Positions 14,325 to 22,635 of a stretch of DNA of 24,144 bases are shown one piece after another. Numbering within the stretch: the stretch's first letter is position 1; the number at the start of each line of letters is the position of its first letter. Source of the DNA: Pseudomonadota bacterium. GTDB taxonomy: Bacteria; Pseudomonadota; Gammaproteobacteria; Steroidobacterales; Steroidobacteraceae. The notes beneath the pieces were generated by a model. It searched no databases. It was not told the origin of the DNA and saw only the letters and a list, made by a program, of their open reading frames with translations. The translations under genes were made by a program, and so were the position numbers. The DNA is taken from positions 1 through 24,144 of the forward strand of contig JAEYXD010000169.1 of assembly GCA_023428645.1 (NCBI GenBank), written 5' to 3'.

Positions 14325-16499
14325 CTACGAGGTATGTTGCAGCGCGACCGCGATCAGCCGTTGCTGCCATGACTCCGAGCGATTGCGCGGCTGCGCGAGA
14401 TCCATGCGCTCGAGATACGGCCGCAGCTTCGGCTGTGTCGTATCGACCCGTGCCGCCGCTAGCAGGAGCTCGATCTTGCCCGGCGTCGTCGCGCCGCGCG
14501 CCGCAAGACGCCGCAACGCTTTCGTGAGCACGAGCTCCTCGGCCGTGAAGTCGCTGCCGAACGGCAGCTCGGCGAACAAGCCTTGCTGACGCCAAGGCCG
14601 AAACTTCTCGGCGAGCCGCTCGGGCGAGTTGCCGCGGGCCGCGTCGCTCACGCGATAGGTCTTCGGCAGCTTGCCGGCGCGCTTCGCGTCGGCGACGAAG
14701 CCATCGACGAAACGCGCGTCCATGATCGAGATCAGGCCTTCGACGACCTCGCGATCCGCCTTGCCGCGCAGATCGGCGATGCCGTATTCCGTCACGACGA
14801 TGTCGCGCAGGTGCCGGGGAATCGTCGTGTGCGCGTAGCTCCAGACGATGTTCGACGTCGTCGCGCCGGGCGCGGTACGTGTCGCGCGCAGGCACAGAAT
14901 GGCGCGCGCTTCCGGCAGGGCGTGGGCCATCGCGACGAAGTTGTACTGCCCGCCGACGCCGCCGACGACGCGGCCGTCGTCGAGGGTATCTGAGACCGCG
15001 GCGCCGAGGCCGGTGAGCATCATCGTCGTGTTCACGAAGCGCGCATGACGCCGCTGCGCGCACTTCAGCTCCCATTCGTGCCCGTACAGCTCGTTCACGA
15101 AGCTGATGCCGCGCATCGCGAACAGCCGCCGCTCGTCGGCCGCGAGCGCGCGCAGATGCGCGTAGAAGGACTTCGGTCCGAAGAAGAAGCCTGCATCCGC
15201 GAGCACGCCGCCGCGCAGCCGCTCGCCGAGGCAGCATGCCGCGATCGCGGCGCGCTGCTCCGCGGTGTCGAAGCTGGCGCGCATCTGCCGCCCGTCGGGC
15301 GTGATCAGCATGCCGCGCTCGTATTCGATGTCGTCGTGAAACAAGCCGACGTCGCGCAGCTCATGAAAATCGACGTACGACATGCGCACCATGCCGGCGG
15401 CGCGCAACGCGTCGAGCGTGCGCAAGCTGACGTTCTCGTCGATGTGGCCCTCATCGAGCAGCCGCTGCAGGCGAGCGCTCGGATACACCCTGCGTTTGAG
15501 CACGCCGGCCCGATACAGATCCAACAAACCGTCGACGAGCATTTCCGTGCAGCCGTACAGCCCGCGCTCGAATGGCGCGGTGCCGCCTTCGGATTCGATC
15601 AGGCGTCGCTGCGTGCCGAGCACGGACGTCGCTTCCAGCACCTCTCGATAGACGGCGGGCTGCTCATGGCGCAGTTTCAGCGCGTGAATGATGCCGTCGC
15701 CCAGCTCGCCCACGCCGACCTGCAGCGTGCCGCCGTCGCGAATCAGCGTGCTCACGTTCAGCGCGATCGCATGATCCGTCGCCTCGATCGGGACGTTCGG
15801 CGGACTGAAAAGCGGGTAGTCGAGCCGACGCTCGTCGATGAGGAAGTCGAACGTGTCGGCGGTGACGAGTGCGTCGCCGTACATGAACGGCATCTCCGGA
15901 TGAATCTGTCCGATGAGCGCGAACGGCCGCGCCGCCGCGCGCAGCGCGGCGATGCGCGGCAGCAGATCGGCCGTCATGTCCGCATTGGAGCCGAGGCTCA
16001 GCATGCCCGGCGGCGCTTCGCCCGCCGGCGGCGCCGCGACGACCTGCGCGATGACGTTCAGGCCGCGCAAGATCGCATCCCGCGCCACGTGCGTGTAGTT
16101 GGCGGCGAGGTACTCCTGCTGCAGGTGCTCGTTGTCGAGCCACGCGCCGGGTTGCAGGTAGAACTCGTGCACATGAATGTTCGCCGGCAGTCGGCGCTCG
16201 CGGAGCATGCGCACGTAGTCGAGCTCCGGGTAATCGCCGAACACCCGCGCGACGAACGGCTCGAGCAAGCGCCGCTCGAGTGGAGTGCGCGCGCGCGGAG
16301 TCTGCAGCGATAACGCAGTGATGATGGTCAGCTCGAGCGACGGGTCGGCCGCGGCGCGGCGGACGAAGGCGTTGACGAGTGGAATCGGCTTGCCGATCGC
16401 GACGGGCAATCCCAGCACGATGTTCTTGCCGACGCGGTTCAGCGTGGCTTCGACGACGGGTTCGAGAGCGGAGAAACGGGCCGGCGCGGATAAACTCAT
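14325..16499 (-). CDS. Acetyl-CoA hydrolase/transferase family protein (long form)
   Basis: A 724-residue protein of the acetyl-CoA hydrolase / CoA-transferase family, which moves or cleaves CoA thioesters in the cytoplasm. The N-terminal part (about 20-290) has NIVLGLPVAIGKPIPLVNAF and VGVGELGDGIIHALKLR; the C-terminal domain has the glycine-rich GGVGGQYNFVAMAHA (about 540-555) and VVTEYGIADLRGKADREVV. Typical members such as succinate or acetate CoA-transferases are about 430-550 residues; this one has an extra middle region of roughly 120-150 residues and about 90 extra at the C-terminus. I cannot pin the catalytic Glu with confidence. No signal peptide. The gene stands alone, with 166 nt to YceI and 332 nt to the kinase gene. 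Substrate is unknown. Confidence 0.88.
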   Translation of the reverse strand: MSLSAPARFSALEPVVEATLNRVGKNIVLGLPVAIGKPIPLVNAFVRRAAADPSLELTIITALSLQTPRARTPLERRLLEPFVARVFGDYPELDYVRMLRERRLPANIHVHEFYLQPGAWLDNEHLQQEYLAANYTHVARDAILRGLNVIAQVVAAPPAGEAPPGMLSLGSNADMTADLLPRIAALRAAARPFALIGQIHPEMPFMYGDALVTADTFDFLIDERRLDYPLFSPPNVPIEATDHAIALNVSTLIRDGGTLQVGVGELGDGIIHALKLRHEQPAVYREVLEATSVLGTQRRLIESEGGTAPFERGLYGCTEMLVDGLLDLYRAGVLKRRVYPSARLQRLLDEGHIDENVSLRTLDALRAAGMVRMSYVDFHELRDVGLFHDDIEYERGMLITPDGRQMRASFDTAEQRAAIAACCLGERLRGGVLADAGFFFGPKSFYAHLRALAADERRLFAMRGISFVNELYGHEWELKCAQRRHARFVNTTMMLTGLGAAVSDTLDDGRVVGGVGGQYNFVAMAHALPEARAILCLRATRTAPGATTSNIVWSYAHTTIPRHLRDIVVTEYGIADLRGKADREVVEGLISIMDARFVDGFVADAKRAGKLPKTYRVSDAARGNSPERLAEKFRPWRQQGLFAELPFGSDFTAEELVLTKALRRLAARGATTPGKIELLLAAARVDTTQPKLRPYLERMDLAQPRNRSESWQQRLIAVALQHTS

Positions 16500-16665
16500 C
16501 TGACGCGCAATTTAACTGAAGCGCGCGCGAGTCGGCCAGAAGAAATGCGAGCGCGGACACGCCGAGCGCCGCTCGCGATTCGCCTTCATCGAGCCGCGGC
16601 GGCCTCAGTTCCCGCCATGTAACGCTTGCAATGGTGTCGCTGCGCGCGAGGCGCGGGCGAGCCGA

Positions 16666-17217
16666 TTACTTGCTGAGCCGCAGCGCGAACTTCACCTGCA
16701 CTTCGTTCGCGACCGTCTGCGTATCCTTCCATTCGCCCTGGCCGACGCCGAAGTCGAGCCGCTTGACTGCCGCCGTGCCCTTGAGCCAGGCACCCGCGCC
16801 GTTCTCCTCGAACGTGAATTCGATCGGCACGTCCTTCGTCACGTTGCGCAGCGTGAGCTTGCCGGTCGCGGTATACCCCTTGCCCTTCGCCGCGAATGAA
16901 TCGGCGACATAGCGCGCCGTCGGATACTGCTTCACGTCGAACAGGTCGGCACCCTTGAGCGTGTCGTCGCGCTCGCCATCGCGAGTGTTCACGGAGGCGG
17001 TATCGATCGTGACATCGAATCGGCTGCCCGCGAGGTCCTGCGGATCGAACTTGATGTCGGCGGTGAACTTCTCGAACTTGCCTTCGAATTTCGCGCCCGC
17101 CTGCGTGCCGACGAACGACAGCTGGCTGTCTTGCGGCTGCATGCGCCATTGCACGGCGGCGAACGCGAGCGAGACGAGCAGGCACAGCGGGGCAATCGCG
17201 AGAATTTTCGAGCGCAT
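16666..17217 (-). CDS. Periplasmic YceI-family protein
   Basis: A 183-residue exported protein of the YceI family, lipocalin-like barrels that bind long isoprenoid or lipid chains. Signal peptide: MRSKILAIAPLCLLVSLAFA, cleavage near AFA-AV. The domain shows the usual order: DSQLSFVGTQAGAKFEGKFEKF-like start (about residues 30-50), DPQDLAGSRFDVTIDTASVNT, an ADLFDVKQYPTARYV segment, GKLTLRNVTKDV and a final FALRL strand. Length matches E. coli YceI (about 190). It begins 14 nt after the cytochrome b561 gene, the same pairing as E. coli yceJ-yceI. The ribosome-binding site is weak (GGACTCATCC), so it may rely on coupling to the upstream gene. Confidence 0.92.
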   Translation of the reverse strand: MRSKILAIAPLCLLVSLAFAAVQWRMQPQDSQLSFVGTQAGAKFEGKFEKFTADIKFDPQDLAGSRFDVTIDTASVNTRDGERDDTLKGADLFDVKQYPTARYVADSFAAKGKGYTATGKLTLRNVTKDVPIEFTFEENGAGAWLKGTAAVKRLDFGVGQGEWKDTQTVANEVQVKFALRLSK

Positions 17218-17231
17218 GAGGATGAGTCCGT

Positions 17232-17786
17232 CTAGTCGGGTTTGAGCTTCACCGGCAACATGCGCCGCAGCACGTTGTCGCGGTCGATGAAATGATGCTT
17301 GAGCGCGGCAGCCGCATGAACGAGCGCGACACAGAGCAGCGTGATCGCGAGCGCTTCGTGCGTGCTGTGGAAGAAGTCGTAGGCAGCCTTGTTCGGCGCG
17401 ACGAAGTCCGGCAGCGTGACGAGCCCGAACCAGCTCACGGGAAAATTGCGCGCCGAGGACATCAGCCAGCCGACGAACGGCGTGACGAGGATCAGGGCGT
17501 ACAACAGCCAGTGCGAAACATGCGCCGCACGCTGCTGCCAGCGCGGTCCGCTGGGAATGCGCGGCACGGGATTGAACCAGCGCCAGATCAGTCGCAGGAT
17601 CGCCAGCCCGAAGATCGTCATGCCGAACGACTTGTGGGTCGCGAGCGTGGCGATCTTCGCGGGACCGAGCGGCAGGTCGGCCGCTTTGTTCGCGAGAACG
17701 AATTGGATGACGATCAAGGCGACGATCGCCCAATGGAACAGTTGGGCGACCGCGCCGTAACGCGTCGTATTGTTTGTGAGCTGCAT
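17232..17786 (-). CDS. Cytochrome b561 (CybB/YceJ family)
   Basis: A 184-residue inner-membrane protein with four transmembrane helices that should carry two b-type hemes and pass electrons from quinol or superoxide-derived sources across the membrane. The four expected heme-ligand histidines are in place: His18 (AQLFHWA), His51 (LATHKSFG), His143 and His157, the last two 14 residues apart as in E. coli CybB. Other marks are RLIWRWFNPVPRIP between helices 2 and 3 and the long loop before helix 4. Length is normal. It is the first gene of a pair with the YceI gene; only 71 nt separate it from the divergent YceI-type lipoprotein, so all three probably share control. Confidence 0.95.
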   Translation of the reverse strand: MQLTNNTTRYGAVAQLFHWAIVALIVIQFVLANKAADLPLGPAKIATLATHKSFGMTIFGLAILRLIWRWFNPVPRIPSGPRWQQRAAHVSHWLLYALILVTPFVGWLMSSARNFPVSWFGLVTLPDFVAPNKAAYDFFHSTHEALAITLLCVALVHAAAALKHHFIDRDNVLRRMLPVKLKPD

Positions 17787-17857
17787 CGGAACCGGGGCTT
17801 ACGTGTCGTCGCGGAATTATCCAGCAACGCACATCGACGATGGATGGGGACTGTGGC
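17787..17857. promoter_or_regulatory. Short divergent promoter region, b561/YceI
   Basis: Only 71 nt separate two divergent start codons, so the promoters must be close or overlapping. AT-richer GCGGAATTATCC near 17811-17822 may include a -10 element. No clear consensus pair can be picked out by eye. Confidence 0.4.
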
Positions 17858-18571
17858 ATGAATCTTATTCGAGTCGTCGCGCTCGTGGTCGTGAGCATGT
17901 GTCTGACGGCGTGTTCGACCCCCAAGGTCCCGCCCCCCGAGGCGCATGCGGCATTGCCCAAGATCGGCGCGCCCGACCTGCGCGGTGCCACTGTCTTCGC
18001 GGTGGATCCGGGCGCGTCGGTAGTGCACGTGCACGTGTTTCGCGGCGGCACGCTGGCCCGCCTCGGACACAATCACGTGATGACATCGAACCAGCTCAGC
18101 GGGCGCGTATGGCTGCAACCCACGTTCGCTCGATCCGGCTTCGAGCTCGAATTCCCCGTGGCGCAGCTCGTCGTCGACGATCCGCGGGCACGGGCCGCGG
18201 CGGGCAGTGAATTTCCCGGCGAGATCCCGGCCGAGGACCGGGAGGGAACCCGCAACAACATGCTGCGGGCGGAGGTGCTGGACGCGGGGCGTTATCCCAC
18301 GATCACCCTGCAATCCGTGCGAGTTGCCGGCGACCCGCAGGCCGCGCGGCTCACGGCACGCATCACGATCAAGGGCGTCGCGCGCGATGTGGAGGTGCCC
18401 GCGGTCGTGCAGATCGAGGGGAATCACCTCACCGCGAGCGGCGAGTTCGACATCCGGCAGAGCGACTTCGGCATCAAGCCGTTCACGATCGGCATGGGCG
18501 CGCTGGCGGTCCAGGACCGGCTGCATGTCGTGTTCCGAGTCGTCGCGACTCGGAACACCGACGATCGATAG
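17858..18571 (+). CDS. YceI-type lipoprotein
   Basis: A 237-residue lipoprotein. The leader MNLIRVVALVVVSMCLTAC ends in the lipobox LTAC (Cys19, next residue Ser). The mature part is YceI-like: VDPGASVVHVHVFRGG, LARLGHNHVM, a GRVWLQPTFARSGFELEFP strand region, NNMLRAEVLDAGRYPTI, RITIKGVARDVEVPAVV and QSDFGIKPFTIGMGAL. It is longer than classic YceI and may bind a similar lipid. The ATG at 17858 has GGGGA about 9 nt upstream; ATG 17840 gives a six-residue extension and is less likely. It is divergent from cytochrome b561-YceI, so a second family member faces the first across one short promoter region. Its TAG abuts the stop of the convergent S46 peptidase gene. Confidence 0.9.
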   Translation: MNLIRVVALVVVSMCLTACSTPKVPPPEAHAALPKIGAPDLRGATVFAVDPGASVVHVHVFRGGTLARLGHNHVMTSNQLSGRVWLQPTFARSGFELEFPVAQLVVDDPRARAAAGSEFPGEIPAEDREGTRNNMLRAEVLDAGRYPTITLQSVRVAGDPQAARLTARITIKGVARDVEVPAVVQIEGNHLTASGEFDIRQSDFGIKPFTIGMGALAVQDRLHVVFRVVATRNTDDR

Positions 18572-20662
18572 TTACTCCGCGCTGGCGCCCGTGAGCTCCG
18601 TCGCGAGCGCCTTTGCGCCGTAGACGTCTCGCAACGCCGTCAGGATCATCTGCGGATGCACCGCCACCATGCGGTTCAGCTCGGGGTCGTACCAATAGCT
18701 GCCCGCAATCGAATGAATGTTGCCGTCGAAGGCGAGGCCGACGATGCGGCCGCGGCTGTCGATGACCGGGCTGCCCGAATTGCCGCCGATGATGTCGTTG
18801 CTCGTCACGTAGTTGAACGGCGTGTTCGGATCGAGCTTGGATTTCGCGTCGAGCCACACCTGCGGCAGCTCGAACGGAGCGCTGCCCGTCGCGCGCTCGT
18901 AGAGGCGATCCAGGCGCGTGAAGTTCGGCACTTCGGCGCCGCGCTCCCGCCAGCTTTCGACGGCGCCGTAGCTCAGGCGCAGCGTGAACGTCGCGTCCGG
19001 ATACGTGTTCGTGCCAGACGTCGCGAAGCGCACCTTCGCGATCTTTTCCTGGCCGACCGCCGTCGGCGCCTGGACCTCATCCTCGTACGTCTTGCGCAAG
19101 GCGCGGGCGTCCGGATCGATGTCGCGGGCGAGCACGATCATCGGATCGGTCGAGGCGTCGATCGCGGCGCGACCGCCGTCCCACAAGGCGCGCCGCACTT
19201 TCGCGTCCGCGAGCTGCGTGCCCGCGATCAATTTTTTCGCCAGCGAATCCGGCGACTCGGTGCGCAGCAGCTGGCGCACGAGCGGATCGTCCGGGCCCAG
19301 GTTCTCGCGCATCTTGTCGAGCGAGAACGACAGCGTCAGCTCTTCGTACTCCGGATGGATCGGCGCCGCCGCGAACAGGTTCGTCGTGATCCGCTGCAGA
19401 TTCGAATCGGCGTATTCGCGCAGGCGTTCCGGATTCGGCTTCGTACGCTCGTGAGCGCCGCGCACGAGCCAGCGTGCATATGCAAACAGATCGCTCCTGA
19501 AACCGTGCGCGAGCTCGAGATACGCATAGTGGTCGTAGATCTGGCGATACCGCTCCTGCGCACGCTCGACTTGCGCCCATGGGTCGCCGAGCGCCGCGAG
19601 CTGCGGATCGGTCTGCGCGCGTGCACGCAGCTGCTGCTCCTGCTGCGTTTTCTGTTCCATCAACGCGTCGGTGAGGAGTGCTCGGTGCAGGCCGCGATAC
19701 ACCTTCAAGCCGTTCTCGAGACCCAGGAGGTTCTCTTCCGTGATGCGCAGCGGTTCGTCGCCCGTCTTGCTCCACTGAATGACGCGGCCGCGCAGCTCCG
19801 TGTTACGGATGAGATACGCAGGAATGAACGTGTTCCGGTACATCTTCAGCTGCGAGGTCGTCCACAAGCGGTTCGTCGATCCCGGATGGCCCGCGACGAA
19901 CACGGGTTCGCCGGCTTGCGGCCCTTCGAAGCGCCATTGCAGATGGTTCGGCGTCGCGGCGGGTTTGCCGTTCTCGTACACGCGCAGGAGGCTGAAATCG
20001 AGCGACCAGCGTGGGAAGTTGAAATTGTCCGGATCGCCGCCGAATGCCGCGATCGCGGCATGCGGGGCGAACACCATGCGCACGTCGTCGTAGCGCTTGT
20101 ACTTGTAGAGGAAGTATTGCCCGCCCTGATACAGATTGACCGCCTCGCATGCGAGCGGGCCGGTCTTGCGATTCTTCTGCGTCGCGGCGGCGCATTCGCT
20201 TTCCAGCCGGCTCAGCTCGCTCTTGCGAGCCTCGTTCGCCTTCGCGTCAGGCAGCCCCTGCGTTGCCTTGTTCACCTTGTCGGTGACGTCCTCGGTCTCG
20301 ATCAGCACTGAAAGGATCTCGCCGGGACACTGCTGCTCCTGATTGCGCGTGCTCGAGATGAAGCCATCGGCGACGTAGTTCTTCGCGCTGCTCGACAAGT
20401 CGGCGAGGCAGTCCGCGACGCAATGGTGGTTCGTGAGGACGAGGCCCTGCCCGGATACGAAAGAGCCCGTGCAGCCCGTTTCGTGCCGCGTGATCGAGCG
20501 CTGAATACGGTCGAGCCACGCCTTGTCGATGTCGACGCCGTACTTCTGTTGGACGACGGCGCGGGGAAAATTCTGAAAAGTCCACATGCCTTCATCGGCG
20601 GCGGCCGAGAACGCGACCGTCAGCAACGTGCCGACAACGGCGGATCGCAATCGAAGCTGCAT
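18572..20662 (-). CDS. S46-family dipeptidyl-peptidase (DPP7/DPP11 type)
   Basis: A 696-residue exported serine peptidase of family S46, enzymes that remove dipeptides from the N-terminus of peptides in the periplasm. Signal peptide: MQLRLRSAVVGTLLTVAFSA, cleavage near AAA-DEG. The mature start DEGMWTFQNFP is typical. The triad is visible: His in VLTNHHCV (about residue 80), Asp in NFPRWSLDFSLLRVY, and Ser in GGNSGSPVID (about 629). Length matches the family (about 700). Close to the nucleophile the sequence reads GLAFDGN; a Gly in this area fits DPP7 (hydrophobic preference) more than DPP11 (acidic preference), which has Arg at a key position, but I cannot align this without tools. ATG 20662 has GGAG 8-11 nt upstream. 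The gene is alone on its strand and tail-to-tail with the YceI lipoprotein. Confidence 0.94.
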   Translation of the reverse strand: MQLRLRSAVVGTLLTVAFSAAADEGMWTFQNFPRAVVQQKYGVDIDKAWLDRIQRSITRHETGCTGSFVSGQGLVLTNHHCVADCLADLSSSAKNYVADGFISSTRNQEQQCPGEILSVLIETEDVTDKVNKATQGLPDAKANEARKSELSRLESECAAATQKNRKTGPLACEAVNLYQGGQYFLYKYKRYDDVRMVFAPHAAIAAFGGDPDNFNFPRWSLDFSLLRVYENGKPAATPNHLQWRFEGPQAGEPVFVAGHPGSTNRLWTTSQLKMYRNTFIPAYLIRNTELRGRVIQWSKTGDEPLRITEENLLGLENGLKVYRGLHRALLTDALMEQKTQQEQQLRARAQTDPQLAALGDPWAQVERAQERYRQIYDHYAYLELAHGFRSDLFAYARWLVRGAHERTKPNPERLREYADSNLQRITTNLFAAAPIHPEYEELTLSFSLDKMRENLGPDDPLVRQLLRTESPDSLAKKLIAGTQLADAKVRRALWDGGRAAIDASTDPMIVLARDIDPDARALRKTYEDEVQAPTAVGQEKIAKVRFATSGTNTYPDATFTLRLSYGAVESWRERGAEVPNFTRLDRLYERATGSAPFELPQVWLDAKSKLDPNTPFNYVTSNDIIGGNSGSPVIDSRGRIVGLAFDGNIHSIAGSYWYDPELNRMVAVHPQMILTALRDVYGAKALATELTGASAE

Positions 20663-20724
20663 ACAAATCTCCGTAATGAGCACGGGCGACCGCGCTCGGG
20701 CGATCGAGGTGCCGCAAGTTTTAC

Positions 20725-21438
20725 CTAGATTTCCGCGCGCATCAGCAACAAACGCGTTCCTTCCGGCGCCTCCAGGATGGCGTTCGTCGAATCGTCGAGG
20801 CTGTCGGGCATTTCATCGAGCAATGTGCAGCCGCGCTCGCGCAGGCGCGCGAGCCGTTCGCGCATGTCCACGTCCTCGAACACGAGCAGCGGTTGCCGAA
20901 ATGCGCGAGTGCGATACAAGCCGAGATTCAAGCGGTCGCTCGTGAGTTGCGTGCGGGCGAAAGGCAGCGACTCTGGCTCCATGGCAACGAAGCCGAGCGG
21001 TTCCCAGAAGCGCCGCGCGGGCTCCATGTCGCGAACGGGAAGGCCGATCTCGACGAAGTAGCCGCATGTCGTCGCCGGGGCTTCGGCGGGCGGGGAGAAC
21101 GTGCGCGCTTCGAGCAGATTCACGCAGACGCCCGCGGGGTCAGTGAACGTCGCCTGGTTGAAGACATCGTTGCCGAGGCGCTCCTGATCGAATTGAATGC
21201 CGAGCGGACGCAGCCGATCGAGACCGCGGGCGAGATCCGGCAGCACGAACGTCAGTGCGGGCGAGCGAATCACCGCACCGTGCAGGCCGATGAACAGCCG
21301 GCCGTCCGTCACGACCGCATAAGGATAAGGCCACGTCTCGCCTACGGAGGCCTGCGCAAAGCCGAGCGACTCGTAGAACTCCAGCGACGCCTGGATATCC
21401 GGCGTGTGAATGCTGATTTCGAGAAAGCGGCCCAGCAT
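20725..21438 (-). CDS. Two-domain VOC (glyoxalase-fold) protein
   Basis: A 237-residue cytoplasmic protein made of two VOC repeats. Domain 1 (about 1-112) runs from FLEISIHTPDIQASLEFYES to FTDPAGVCVNLLEA; domain 2 (about 125-235) from FVEIGLPVRDMEPARRFWEP to ILEAPEGTRLLL. Each has the expected beta-alpha-beta-beta-beta order. Possible metal ligands are His11 and Glu110 in domain 1 and Glu130 and Glu223 in domain 2, so it may be a glyoxalase-, dioxygenase- or resistance-type member. No specific activity can be claimed. It starts 6 nt after the ferrochelatase stop codon, so the two are translated from one message. Confidence 0.85.
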   Translation of the reverse strand: MLGRFLEISIHTPDIQASLEFYESLGFAQASVGETWPYPYAVVTDGRLFIGLHGAVIRSPALTFVLPDLARGLDRLRPLGIQFDQERLGNDVFNQATFTDPAGVCVNLLEARTFSPPAEAPATTCGYFVEIGLPVRDMEPARRFWEPLGFVAMEPESLPFARTQLTSDRLNLGLYRTRAFRQPLLVFEDVDMRERLARLRERGCTLLDEMPDSLDDSTNAILEAPEGTRLLLMRAEI

Positions 21439-21444
21439 GTCGGG

Positions 21445-22494
21445 TCAGCGCTGAGCGGTCGAATCGCCGAGCGGCCAGCCTTGCAGGTGCCGCTCGATGA
21501 GATCGGTGAGCAGCGCGGCATGAGGCTCGCTCGCGTTCAAGGCCGGCACGTACGAGTACGAGGTGCCGCCGTTCGACAAGAACGTCTCGCGATTGCGCAG
21601 CTCGATTTCCTCCAGCGTCTCGAGACAATCGATCGCGAAGCCGGGGCATGCGACGGTGACGTCGCGCCGCCCTTCGCGGGCGAATCGGGTCAACAGTTCG
21701 TCGGTGTAGGGCCGCAGCCATTCCTCGCGCCCGACTTGCGATTGGAAGCTGACGCTCATGTCGTCGGGGGCGAGCTGCAGGCGTTGGGCGAGGAGTCGCG
21801 ACGTCGTCATGCATTGCTCGTAGTACGGATCGCCCGCGGCGACATACGACTGCGGGATGCCGTGAAAGGAGAGCAGCAGGTGGTTGCGGCCGCCGTGCGC
21901 TTGCCAATGTCGTTCGATGCTCGCCGCGAGCGCCGCGATGTACGCGGGCTCGTCATGGTATTGGCCGATGAAGCGTAAATCTGGCACCGAGCGCCAGTGT
22001 TGCAACGTTCGCGTCACGCGGTCGAACACCGAGGCGGTCGTCGTACCGGAGTATTGCGGATACAGCGGCAGTACGACGATGCGCGTCGCGCCCGCGCCGC
22101 GCAGCTCTTCGAGCGCGGCGGGAATCGAAGGATTGCCGTATGTCATTCCCAGCGCGAGCGTTACGTTCGCGCCCAGGCGCCGCGTCAGCTCGGTCCGCAG
22201 GCGGCGCGCCAGGTCTTGCGTGAAGACCAGCAGCGGCGAGCCGCGGTCGGTCCAGATCTGTTGATACGCATGCGCACTGCGCCGCGGGCGAATGCGCAGG
22301 ATCACGCCATGCAGAACCGGCAGCCAGAACCAGCGCGGCGACTCGACGACCCGTCGATCGCCGAGGAACTCGGCGAGGAAGCGCCGGACCGCGCTCGGCG
22401 TCGGCGCATCGGGTGTGCCGAGGTTGACCAGAAGAACGCCGATGCGCTCACTCTGTCCTGGTTTGAGATCAGGCCGACCGACGTACTTGGGCAT
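21445..22494 (-). CDS. hemH: Ferrochelatase
   Basis: A 349-residue enzyme that inserts Fe2+ into protoporphyrin IX to make heme, at the cytoplasmic face of the inner membrane. Diagnostic motifs: GVLLVNLGTPDAPTPSAV, FLGDRRVVE, VLPLYPQYSGTT, the catalytic His211 in LLSFHGIP, SFQSQVGREEWLRPYT, and the acidic Glu292 region in CPGFAIDCLETLEEI. Length is normal for proteobacterial HemH. ATG 22494 is the first start in frame after the spacer and has AGGGAGA-type sequence close by only weakly. It is first in an operon with the VOC gene. Heme supply links it loosely to the b561 gene elsewhere in the window. Confidence 0.97.
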   Translation of the reverse strand: MPKYVGRPDLKPGQSERIGVLLVNLGTPDAPTPSAVRRFLAEFLGDRRVVESPRWFWLPVLHGVILRIRPRRSAHAYQQIWTDRGSPLLVFTQDLARRLRTELTRRLGANVTLALGMTYGNPSIPAALEELRGAGATRIVVLPLYPQYSGTTTASVFDRVTRTLQHWRSVPDLRFIGQYHDEPAYIAALAASIERHWQAHGGRNHLLLSFHGIPQSYVAAGDPYYEQCMTTSRLLAQRLQLAPDDMSVSFQSQVGREEWLRPYTDELLTRFAREGRRDVTVACPGFAIDCLETLEEIELRNRETFLSNGGTSYSYVPALNASEPHAALLTDLIERHLQGWPLGDSTAQR

Positions 22495-22520
22495 TCACGA
22501 AGGGAGAGGTCGAAGAGGGG

Positions 22521-22549
22521 GCCGTATTCTTGCGGAATCGCCAGCTCAA
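22521..22549 (-). promoter_or_regulatory. Possible sigma-70 promoter of hemH
   Basis: On the minus strand TTGAGC (22549-22544) and TACGGC (22526-22521) are 17 nt apart, correct spacing for -35 and -10. The -35 matches 4 of 6 consensus bases, the -10 only the first two. It would put the transcript start about 20 nt before the hemH ATG. Weak evidence. Confidence 0.3.
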
Positions 22550-22581
22550 GTCATTTCACGGCTCTTGCCGAGCGGGCCCCT

Positions 22582-22612
22582 AAAAAAACAAACCCCGCCG
22601 AAGCGGGGTTTG
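22582..22612 (-). terminator. Strong intrinsic terminator of PEP-CTERM gene
   Basis: Read on the minus strand: a perfect 10-bp stem CAAACCCCGC / GCGGGGTTTG with a stable TTCG loop, followed at once by a run of seven T. It lies 24 nt after the PEP-CTERM stop codon and separates that gene from hemH on the same strand. This is the clearest terminator in the window. Confidence 0.95.
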
Positions 22613-22635
22613 CCAGTCAAACGCCTGGACGATTT

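Noticed and set aside
16547..16576. GCGAGCG/CGCTCGC inverted repeat between CoA-transferase and YceI genes
   Set aside because: 7 bp with a 16-nt loop, low-complexity CG-rich sequence and no T-run; not strong enough to call.
18656..20311. 551-codon plus-strand frame over the S46 peptidase gene
   Set aside because: Same reasoning: biased composition and a strong real gene on the other strand.
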